Assembly (NCBI GenBank): GCA_024637095.1
Contig: JAGXFV010000030.1
Coordinates: 102,906-166,905, forward strand
Source of the DNA: Actinomycetes bacterium
GTDB lineage: Bacteria; Actinomycetota; Thermoleophilia; RBG-16-64-13
Length of the DNA stretch: 64,000 nucleotides
Direction of reading: 5' to 3'
Shown here: in pieces, positions 35,533 through 43,037 of the stretch
Position numbering within the stretch: position 1 is the stretch's first letter
How the letters are laid out: the number at the start of each line of letters is the position of its first letter
Program-made: the position numbers and the translations under genes
The notes under the pieces: model-generated
The model's database searches: none
Told to the model about the DNA's origin: nothing
The model's input: only the letters and a program-made list of their open reading frames with translations

Positions 35533-36378
35533 TCAGTTGTCTTCCAGTAGCCAACTGCCGTCGAGCTTTAGCAGGCACCAGCGAAGCTTCTCCAGGGGAA
35601 GTTCTGAGATTCGAGCGCGGATCTCCGTGGCCCACTCCCGGACGGTCACCGACTCGGCGTTGACCGGCATCAGACCGTCTTCCCTTTTCGCCCAGTGCAC
35701 CTCGTCTAGCCGGGCATCCGCCTCTCCCCCCAGGAGTCGCAGCGCGTACACCAGTCCCAACGCCTGCTCGTCCTCGGGATCCGCCAGCCAATCCAGAATG
35801 AAGAGGACGGTGAGTCTATTCGGCGCATCCGCGAGCAATCTGCCGAGTTGGGGCCAGGGGAGGGGATCCAGGTAGCGCCAGAGACCTTGCATTTGGGGGA
35901 GGGCCGCGGGGTCGGCCAACCGAAGCAGACCCAAGAGCAGACCCAAGCGCAGCGAATCGTCCTCTGCCTCCTCGAGCAATTCGACCACGAACTGCACACC
36001 CCGCTCAAACGGCTGCTCGCCGGGAGCGAGCAGGATAAGGTGAAACGTTGCGTGTGCGATCAGGGAGACGTCGTCTTCGCCATAGAGGAAGGGTATGAAA
36101 GCGGGAGAACCGGCCTCGCCGGATTCCACCATCGCGGCCATCCTGTCGACCAGAGCCAGCCGCTCGCAGGGACTGCTTAGCTGCTCGAAAGCGTCGTACA
36201 GGGCGATCAGGCCCTCGAGGGACCCGGTGTTACCGGCCTGCAGTGCGGCGGCTTCGTTTATGAGCCGTTCGGCGAGCAGGCGCGAGGGTTCTTCGTGGGT
36301 CGAGGCGCGGGCATCGTACAGCGCCTGCTCCACCAATCGTTGGTATTCGAATAGCTCAAGCTCGTCGTCGGTGTCCAT
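35533..36378 (-). CDS. Hypothetical helical-repeat protein
   Basis: This 281-residue acidic protein starts at ATG 36378 after GGTGGAGGG. It consists of alternating Leu-rich helices (LLEEAEDDSLRLGLLLGLLRLADP, split here by prolines), suggesting a HEAT-like fold. No catalytic motif or membrane segment is visible. It is cotranscribed with or upstream of the HtrA gene, which may indicate a joint role, though none is known. I do not recognise the family. Confidence 0.6.
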   Translation of the reverse strand: MDTDDELELFEYQRLVEQALYDARASTHEEPSRLLAERLINEAAALQAGNTGSLEGLIALYDAFEQLSSPCERLALVDRMAAMVESGEAGSPAFIPFLYGEDDVSLIAHATFHLILLAPGEQPFERGVQFVVELLEEAEDDSLRLGLLLGLLRLADPAALPQMQGLWRYLDPLPWPQLGRLLADAPNRLTVLFILDWLADPEDEQALGLVYALRLLGGEADARLDEVHWAKREDGLMPVNAESVTVREWATEIRARISELPLEKLRWCLLKLDGSWLLEDN

Positions 36379-36511
36379 GCTGGACCCTCCACCCTCGCGG
36401 TCGTAGGAAATCAAGACTAACAACCCGACCGGACAGAAAACTGGTCAGGCGGAGGGGGTGTCTTGTCCGCGCGATGGGCTAAGGTTTTGGCGAGCGACGA
36501 AAGGAACGAAC

Positions 36512-37366
36512 ATGGCTGCAGAAGATGGCACCGCACAACTGAGCCTGGGGGTATTGGAGACGGCGGCGGACGGACTTCGGTGGAATGAGTGGTACAGGGC
36601 TGCGGAGAAGCGTCATTCCATCCGCACGTTCCTTCCGGATCAGCCCGAGGAAGTGCTGCTCCGTGGCTTGCGGAAACTGGCGGAACGGCTTCCGGCTTCT
36701 GCCGGACGTGTCGAAGTCATATCCCGGCTCGACGTCGATATCTTCACGGGCATCGTCGGCGGCTACGGGAAAGTGGGTCCCTCACCATCGGCCATGCTTT
36801 TCGTCGAGGAGAGCACGGGAGGATGGGGTCCTTCAGGGATTGGCTACGCCGGTGAAGCAGTGGTTCTCGAGGCCACCCGTCTGGGCTTGGGGACCTGCTG
36901 GGTGGGCGGGTTCTTCGACCCCGTCCTGGCTGCCGGCCTGCTTGAACTGCGCGACGGGGAACGGATCGCCGCCGTATCTCCCTTGGGCATACCCGCGGCT
37001 CGACGCAGCCTTGGCGAGAGAACTCTCAAGGCGATGGCGAGATCGCACAAACGCAAGACGGTCGGCGAACTCACGCCGGAAGGAATCGAAAACTGGCCGG
37101 ACTGGGCGCGCGCGGCGGTCGACCTCGCGCGGTTGGCTCCCTCCGCGGTCAATCGGCAGCCGTGGCGCTTCTCCATGGAGTCCGGCGCCGGTTGCGAGCG
37201 GCTGGTGGTGCGGCTGGATGAGCCCAAGGACACATACCGGATTCCCAAGCGGCTCGACTGCGGCATTGCCATGGCGCATGTGGAGGTGGCGGCTCGGGCC
37301 GCCGGGAAGCAAGGCTATTGGGAGCGGCGGACGGGACAGGACGTTGCGGCCTTCGTAGCTGATTGA
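36512..37366 (+). CDS. Nitroreductase family protein (TM1586-like)
   Basis: GAAAGGAA precedes ATG 36512, giving 284 residues. The protein has the duplicated nitroreductase layout of TM1586-type proteins: KRHSIRTFLPDQP near residue 35 for flavin phosphate contact. IGYAGEAVVLEATRLGLGTCWVGGFF is the conserved helix, and ARLAPSAVNRQPWRFS is a second flavin-binding segment. It is expected to bind FMN and reduce a quinone, nitro or related compound, but its substrate is unknown. Divergently placed from the helical-repeat protein. Confidence 0.85.
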   Translation: MAAEDGTAQLSLGVLETAADGLRWNEWYRAAEKRHSIRTFLPDQPEEVLLRGLRKLAERLPASAGRVEVISRLDVDIFTGIVGGYGKVGPSPSAMLFVEESTGGWGPSGIGYAGEAVVLEATRLGLGTCWVGGFFDPVLAAGLLELRDGERIAAVSPLGIPAARRSLGERTLKAMARSHKRKTVGELTPEGIENWPDWARAAVDLARLAPSAVNRQPWRFSMESGAGCERLVVRLDEPKDTYRIPKRLDCGIAMAHVEVAARAAGKQGYWERRTGQDVAAFVAD

Positions 37367-37400
37367 TGCCGGCCTCCGAGAGTGCCCGCTTCGGTAGGGT

Positions 37401-38408
37401 CTACAGCACCTCGAGCCCATTCACGTGCCGGTCGCCGGGGTCCTCGGTCCAATCGATTGCCGGTGAGTGCCAGGATGAGCCTCCGTCCTCGGATTTGAAC
37501 ATGCGCCTCTCGCTGGAGGCCCAGATCTCACCCGCTCGGCGGCCCGGGGCGAGTAAGAATGCGCGCATGCCTTCGGGTTCCGGCAGGCCGTTGTCGGGCC
37601 CCAGTCGCGACCACTTGGAGCCATGGGTTCGTCGATAGAGGGCCGACCAGGCCTGTTCCTCGTTGTGGGCCGGACCGGGACCGGGTGATACCGCGATGAC
37701 GATCACCTCGGGATCGCCCGGATCTGCCGCCACATTCCAGACGTAGGTGTGGTCGAGTCCTTCGTCGAACCGGGTCCAGGTACGGCCGCCGTCCAGGCTC
37801 TCGGCGTAGCCGCCGCCTCCCGCCTCGTACACCCGGTTGCGGAGATTGCGATGAAAGCGCAGATGGTGGACGTCGGGCTGGGCATGGAGCGGGTGGTCGG
37901 CCCAAATGGCGCCACCGTCATCGCTCAGCATGACACCGCCTAGTTCGATGCCCGCCAGGATCCGCTTCGGCTCGTAGGGGTCCGGGGCGATGCTCCGCAC
38001 ATGGTGGGTCCAGGGGCGCGGCGGGAAGCTCCACTTAGGACGCGAGGGGATCGCCTGCAGGCCGGGCAGCTCCTTCCAGGTCAGCCCCCCGTTTTCGCTC
38101 CGGAAGATGTCGCTGGGCTCGGTTCCTGCCCAGACCACCGACCTGCCCTCATCGGATAGGTGATTGGAAACGAAGACCGACATCACCCTAGCCTGAGGGA
38201 TCTCCGGCAGCATCTCCCGCCAATTCCTGCCGCCGTCCGCGGAGAGGAGAAGGCCGTGGTCGAAGGTGCCGGCGTAAACCCGGTCGGGGTCAAGCGGGTC
38301 ACCCATGGCCGTCTGGACGGACCGGCCTCTGATCACCACCCGCCCCAGCAGCCGCCTGCCTGTCTCCTCGAGAATCGCCAATCCTCCGTCCATCGCGAGG
38401 TAGATCAT
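37401..38408 (-). CDS. BNR/sortilin-type beta-propeller protein
   Basis: The best start is ATG 38408, with GAGGAGG 8 nt upstream; it gives 335 residues. The sequence contains several BNR/Asp-box motifs (SADGGRNWREM, SENGGLTWKEL, SDDGGAIWADH, SLDGGRTWTRF, SEDGGSSWHS), so it folds as a six- or seven-bladed propeller. No signal peptide is visible, so it may be cytoplasmic. Similar proteins are annotated as exo-alpha-sialidase-like or glycosyl hydrolase, but nothing here proves catalysis. It stands alone between the nitroreductase and the two-component genes. Confidence 0.85.
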   Translation of the reverse strand: MIYLAMDGGLAILEETGRRLLGRVVIRGRSVQTAMGDPLDPDRVYAGTFDHGLLLSADGGRNWREMLPEIPQARVMSVFVSNHLSDEGRSVVWAGTEPSDIFRSENGGLTWKELPGLQAIPSRPKWSFPPRPWTHHVRSIAPDPYEPKRILAGIELGGVMLSDDGGAIWADHPLHAQPDVHHLRFHRNLRNRVYEAGGGGYAESLDGGRTWTRFDEGLDHTYVWNVAADPGDPEVIVIAVSPGPGPAHNEEQAWSALYRRTHGSKWSRLGPDNGLPEPEGMRAFLLAPGRRAGEIWASSERRMFKSEDGGSSWHSPAIDWTEDPGDRHVNGLEVL

Positions 38409-38733
38409 CGCCATTGCCTCCTCGGTTGTCATCTTGCGGCAGACGTCCCGTCGTGGCCATCCACGCTCTTCCTACCTCTACCCGCTCAGCCAATGTTCAT
38501 TGGAAGGGAGGTCAACGCGGAAATCGGCTCGAGCCTTACAGGTCTATTACGCTTGCCATCCGGCCCGGTATTTGCCGCCGGCATGGGGTATGAAGCATAT
38601 GCGGATGTGAGTCGGAGCGCGCCCGCGGCGCAGAGGAAATTGCCCGTACAGGTGCGGGCGTTGCCCGTACAGGTGCCCGCGGCTGTTGGCACCTCCGTCA
38701 TCCGCCCGCCGATGCGGCAAGAGGAAGCGAAAA
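38409..38733. other. 325-nt gap with a palindrome and a 21-bp direct repeat
   Basis: This is the regulatory space between the divergent propeller gene and a response regulator. It contains the dyad CCAATG-TT-CATTGG at 38490-38503 and two tandem copies of a 21-bp unit starting TTGCCCGTACAGGTGC at 38641 and 38662. No convincing open frame is seen. Confidence 0.6.
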
Positions 38734-39426
38734 ATGATTCTCGTGGTCGAAGACGAAGCTAGTATCGCCGAAGTGGTGACGCTCTACCTCAGGCGCGCCG
38801 GCTTCGAGGCAACCGCCGTTAATGTGGGAGCGGACGCGGTACGCGCACTCGATGAGTCCCCGCCCGAACTAGTGGTGCTCGACCTCACTCTTCCCGACAT
38901 GGAGGGCCTGGACATCCTACGGCGGTTGCGGGGGTCCCCGGAACCGGGGGCACAGGACACTCCGGTCATCGTGCTGACCGCGCGCGGCGGAGAGGCCGAT
39001 CGTATCGCCGGCCTCGAGATGGGCGCCGACGACTACGTGGTCAAGCCTTTCAGCCCTCAGGAACTGGTCAGCCGGGTTCGTGCCGTGCTCCGGCGAGCCG
39101 GCAATGGCCCTTCTGGCCGGCAGGAGCAACAGATCGTGGCTAATGGCCTGAGGATCGATCCGCGAACCCGGATCGTGGAAGTCGACGGAGACGAGCGTGC
39201 CCTTACCGCCCGCGAGTTCGATCTGCTCTGGACCCTGGCCCGCAATCCGAGGCAGGTGTTCAACCGCGATCAGCTCCTGGACCTGGTCTGGGGCTACACT
39301 GACTTCATCGATCCGGGAACCGTCACGGTCCACGTGCGCCGTCTCCGCGAGAAAATCGAGCGCGACCCCGGAGCCCCGCGGCATATTGTCACCGTGTGGG
39401 GCGTCGGCTACCGCTTCGAGCCTTAG
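38734..39426 (+). CDS. OmpR-family response regulator
   Basis: ATG 38734 follows AAGAGGAAG and gives 230 residues. The receiver has ILVVEDEASIAEVV, the phosphoacceptor in LVVLDLTLPD and the lysine in GADDYVVKPFSPQEL. The winged helix has REFDLLWTLARNPRQVF and a TVTVHVRRLREKIE recognition region. Ten nt after its stop begins the sensor kinase, which carries a nonsense codon, so this regulator may be orphaned or cross-regulated. Confidence 0.92.
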   Translation: MILVVEDEASIAEVVTLYLRRAGFEATAVNVGADAVRALDESPPELVVLDLTLPDMEGLDILRRLRGSPEPGAQDTPVIVLTARGGEADRIAGLEMGADDYVVKPFSPQELVSRVRAVLRRAGNGPSGRQEQQIVANGLRIDPRTRIVEVDGDERALTAREFDLLWTLARNPRQVFNRDQLLDLVWGYTDFIDPGTVTVHVRRLREKIERDPGAPRHIVTVWGVGYRFEP

Positions 39427-39436
39427 GAGGGGAATC

Positions 39437-40807
39437 GTGCGATCCGAGGACTCACGTCTCATCTGGCGTTTTCTGGCGGCGACCGGTGCCACCCTAGCCA
39501 TATCGATGGTGGCGTTCCAGTTGCTGCTCGACCCGCCGCGGTCGGATCTCGTTCTTATGCTCGAGATCTTTCTTCTCACGGGGGCGCTCTCCCTGGTGGC
39601 CGTGATCCTGGCCTACCGGTTGCCCTGGCTCAGGCGCTCGCCTCGCATCGGCGGTTCGCTGCTCGCGGTTTTTGCGTTCGTCGCGGCCCTCACTTTCTTC
39701 AACGTCTGGTTGGCGGCGCGGCTGATGTTCATCAGCGGGCACGACTTCATGGTCACCGCGGTCCTGTTGCTTTTTGCCGGCGGGTTGGCAGTATCGGCGG
39801 GGTATCTGTTCTCCCACCGTCTCGAGCGGGACGTCGTCAACCTGCAAAACGTGGCCTGAGATCTGGCCGAAGGGCATCTGGAAAAGCGGGTCCGCTCCGG
39901 CCGGCAGGATGAGCTCGGCGCCCTGGCTCGGTCGTTCGACCAGATGGCAGATAAGCTCCAGAGCGCTCAGGAGCGCCAGCAGGAACTCGAGCGGGTGCGG
40001 CGTGACCTTCTGCTGTGGACCGGGCACGACCTGCGCACCCCTCTGACCTCGGTGAGAGTGATCGTGGAAGCGCTTGCCGACGGCATGGTCGAGGACGAAG
40101 AAACCGTGGAGCGGTACCTGGGCACCGCGCGCAAGGATCTCGCCCTCCTCAGCCGTCTGGTAGAGGACCTTTTTCTCCTGGCCCAACTAGATGCCGGCCG
40201 GCTGCCTCTCGATCTGCGGCCGGCTACTCTCGAGGACGTTGTCTCCGACACGCTTGAATCGTTCGCGGTGCTCGCGGAGCGGAAGGGGGTGCGGCTGGAG
40301 GGTGAGGTCTCCGAGAGCCTGCCTCTGCTCGAACTCGACGTCCCCCGGGTGGGCAGGGCCCTCAACAATCTGGTGGACAATGCCCTGCGGCACACATCGG
40401 AGGGCGGCCGCGTCGAAGTCAAGGTGACGCCGATGCGGGAAGAGGTGTGGGTCGCGGTCGAGGACACCGGCGAGGGCATTCCGGCGGAAGATGCCCGATT
40501 CGTATTCGAGGGTCTACGGCGCTCCCGGAAAGAAGGCTTTGGCCTCGGGCTTCCGCTGGCTCGGGCCATCGTTGTGGCCCACGGTGGGAAGATCTGGCTC
40601 GAACCGGTGGCCCAGGGCAGCCGCTTCGTCATCAGCCTGCCTGCCCCACCTCAGAACCGCGATCCAGAGGAGAGGGAGCACAAACGCGGACCGACCGATG
40701 CGACCCAACCCTCGTCCGATGGCGCGGCGATATCGGCTCTTATTCCCCCACAGGCGCCGGAGTCACCGGCAGTCCGACCCCGGTCGCCGGGACTCGAAAG
40801 CATGTGA
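39437..40807 (+). pseudogene. HAMP sensor histidine kinase broken by an in-frame TGA
   Basis: GTG 39437 follows AGGAGGGG, just after the response regulator. The first part encodes four membrane helices. The frame meets TGA at 39857-39859 in the middle of the HAMP domain, then continues perfectly with DLAEGHLEKRV, RQDELGALARSFDQMADK, the H-box GHDLRTPLTSV, NLVDNALRHT and GEGIPAEDARFVFEG to 40807. Changing TGA to CGA would give the expected ARDLAEG, so a C-to-T nonsense mutation is the simplest reading. ATG 39944 could restart translation of a soluble kinase part. No hairpin like those of the candidate selenoproteins follows this TGA. Confidence 0.8.
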
Positions 40808-40885
40808 ACCGGCGGTTGTCCGGCGTCCGCGCAGGAGTCAGCCGCGGCCCGGTGGGACAACGCGTCGTTTGGCCGGGAGCCGGGG

Positions 40886-41722
40886 TCAGGGGAGGTACAG
40901 CTGCGCCGACACCGGCCAGTGATCGGAGGGGGGGTCGCCCCGAGGGGTGGGCTTTACCGTGCCGCGATCCCTCACGATCTCTGCCCCGGCGATACGCCAC
41001 TGCTCCGAGACCAGGATGAGATCGATACGCTCCCCGTCCACCATCCATTTGAAGCCGTGGTAGGTGGCTGCGCCGACACCTCTTGGGGCTACCGTCCCGA
41101 GCGTGTCCCGCAGCCCTGACTTCAACAGGAGACTGAGCGCAGCCCCCTCCGCGGTCTCGTTAAAGTCGCCCAGGACGATTTGGGGCGGAATAATTTGGGG
41201 CGGAATAGTTTGGGCCGGCCCAAGATCGGTGGCGGGGGGCAGGTGAACCGGGCGGCCGGGTGCGTGCTCGAGCAGTGCCGCGGCCTGCCGGCTGCGCACT
41301 TCGGCCGACCGATGATCGAGGTGCGTGTTGACGGCCCGGAATTCGCGCCCGGTCATCCGGTCGCGGAAGCGGGCGCTTGTGGCGATCCGCGTTGGAGTCG
41401 AGGCGGGCAGGCGCAGCATCCGGCAATTCAGCACCTCGAGCCGGGCTTTGCGGTAGAGAAAGGGGCAGCGCTCGCCCAACCGCCCCCCGAGAAGTCTCCC
41501 TGAACCGATGGACTCGAAGCCGGGGAGCCTCTGCAGGAGGAAGCGCTGCTGGAAGGTGAAGACCTCCTGAAGCCCGAACAGGTCGGCATCGAGCCCGCGG
41601 ATCGTCTCGGCCAGGGCACGGCGGCGGAAGGGCCAGGAGCTAAGGCCGTCCCAGGCAAGGCCGTTCCTCACGTTGTAGGAGACCACCTGCAGCGCAGGGT
41701 TTGCCCAAGTCAATTCCGGCAT
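40886..41722 (-). CDS. Endonuclease/exonuclease/phosphatase family protein
   Basis: The 278-residue protein has the EEP fold: VVSYNVRNGLAWDG at the start, DADLFGLQEVFTFQQ for metal binding, VNTHLDHRSAEVR, VLGDFNETAEG and SDHWPVSAQLYL at the end. Substrates in this family range from DNA to phospholipids and are not predictable. There is an unusual TIPPQIIPPQI stretch at about residue 170, encoded by a tandem 12-bp DNA repeat. It begins directly after the stop of the PLP enzyme gene, so they are cotranscribed. Confidence 0.85.
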   Translation of the reverse strand: MPELTWANPALQVVSYNVRNGLAWDGLSSWPFRRRALAETIRGLDADLFGLQEVFTFQQRFLLQRLPGFESIGSGRLLGGRLGERCPFLYRKARLEVLNCRMLRLPASTPTRIATSARFRDRMTGREFRAVNTHLDHRSAEVRSRQAAALLEHAPGRPVHLPPATDLGPAQTIPPQIIPPQIVLGDFNETAEGAALSLLLKSGLRDTLGTVAPRGVGAATYHGFKWMVDGERIDLILVSEQWRIAGAEIVRDRGTVKPTPRGDPPSDHWPVSAQLYLP

Positions 41723-42862
41723 TCATGCTCCCATCGCGCGCTCAAGGTCTTCCAGGAGGTCATCGGGGTGCTCGATCCCCACCGACAGCCGGACCGTCCC
41801 GGGACCGAGGCCGCAGGCTTCGCGTGCGGCTGGGGGCATGGTCTTGTGGCTCATGGTCCAGGGCTGGGCCGCCAGCGATTCGACCCCTCCCAGAGACTCG
41901 GCGAGGGCGAAGTAACGCAAACCCGCAAAGAAGTCCTCGGCGCGGATGGCGTCAAGGTCCAGATCGAAACTCACCACGCCGCCAAACCCCGACTGCTGAG
42001 TCAGCGCCAGTTCGTGTCCGGGATGGCTCTCCAGCCCGGGGAAGTACACGCGGCGTACGCGTTCGTGGTTTTCGAGGAAGCGGGCGACTGCGGAGGCGTT
42101 CTTCTGATGGGCCTCCATGCGCGCCGCCAGGGTCTTCACTCCCCGCAGCACAAGCCAGGAGTCGAAGGGCGAACCGCTCAACCCCAGTCCGGGCACGATC
42201 AGGTCGAGCTTGGCGGATAGGTCATCGCGGGCGGTGATCAGGGCTCCACCCACCACGTCGCCGTGACCGTTGAGGTATTTGGTGGTCGAGTGGACGACCA
42301 GGTCCACTCCCAGGTCGAGCGGGTGCTGAAAGTAGGGACTGAGGAAGGTGTTGTCGGCAGCCGTGAGGGCGCCCGTTTCCGAGGCGATCTCGACAACCCC
42401 GCGGATGTCGGTGATTTGGAGCAGAGGATTGGACGGCGTCTCGATCCAAACCAGCGCCGTTTCCTTGCGCGTGGCTCGCCGGACGGCCTCGAGGTCGCGC
42501 ATGTCGACGAAGCTAACCGACAGGTCAAAGCGGGGCATGATGTTTTGGAACAGCCGGTAGGTGCCTCCGTAGATGTCCTGGGGGGCCAGGATGTGGTCTC
42601 CCGATTCGAGGAGGAAGGCCACCGCCGTGATGGCCGCCATCCCTGTGCCCGTGACCCAGGCATATCTACCGTTCTCCAGGACCGCCAGGTTCTCTTCGAG
42701 AGCCGCCCGGGTGGGGTTGCCCGCGCGGGTGTAATGGAAGCGGGGCAGCTCGCCCACCGCGCCGAACCGGAAGCTGGAACTCATATAGATGGGCGTGGTT
42801 ATCGAGTTGAAGGTTTCGTCCTTGTCGACCCCGGTGTGTAAGGCCTCCGTCTCTTTGCGCAC
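41723..42862 (-). CDS. Cys/Met metabolism PLP-dependent lyase or synthase (MetB/MetC/MGL type)
   Basis: The 379-residue enzyme starts at GTG with AAAGGAGG upstream. Typical segments are TPIYMSSSFRFG, the substrate loop FHYTRAGNPTRAALE, WIETPSNPLLQITD, the PLP lysine in LVVHSTTKYLNGHGDVVGG and the terminal LSVGIEHPDDLLEDL. The family includes cystathionine gamma-synthase, cystathionine beta- or gamma-lyase and methionine gamma-lyase; motifs visible here do not separate these. No sulfur pathway genes are adjacent, though an endonuclease-like gene is directly downstream. Confidence 0.88.
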   Translation of the reverse strand: MRKETEALHTGVDKDETFNSITTPIYMSSSFRFGAVGELPRFHYTRAGNPTRAALEENLAVLENGRYAWVTGTGMAAITAVAFLLESGDHILAPQDIYGGTYRLFQNIMPRFDLSVSFVDMRDLEAVRRATRKETALVWIETPSNPLLQITDIRGVVEIASETGALTAADNTFLSPYFQHPLDLGVDLVVHSTTKYLNGHGDVVGGALITARDDLSAKLDLIVPGLGLSGSPFDSWLVLRGVKTLAARMEAHQKNASAVARFLENHERVRRVYFPGLESHPGHELALTQQSGFGGVVSFDLDLDAIRAEDFFAGLRYFALAESLGGVESLAAQPWTMSHKTMPPAAREACGLGPGTVRLSVGIEHPDDLLEDLERAMGA

Positions 42863-42910
42863 CTGTTGGCCTCCTTTGTCCGTTGCGGCCGGATACTCGG
42901 GCAGACGCCG

Positions 42911-42969
42911 GCGGCGGGTCCGAGCTTCGGCCGGCGGGTCCGAGCTTCGGCCGGCGGGTCCGAGCTTCG
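42911..42969. repeat. Tandem 20-bp repeat, almost three copies
   Basis: The unit GGCGGGTCCGAGCTTCGGCC is repeated 2.9 times in the gap between the divergent PLP enzyme and tex genes. It may be a slippage array in the tex leader and contains no start codon. Confidence 0.75.
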
Positions 42970-43037
42970 TGGAGATCTGTCGCCCGGCTTCGACCGTGAT
43001 CCTTGTCCGCGCGGGCCGACTCTGGCAACCTCATGGC

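Noticed and set aside
39857..39859. TGA in the HAMP kinase as a fifth selenocysteine codon
   Set aside because: The position does not call for Cys, CGA (Arg) fits the HAMP pattern, and no hairpin with a loop near 19 nt follows. A nonsense mutation is simpler.
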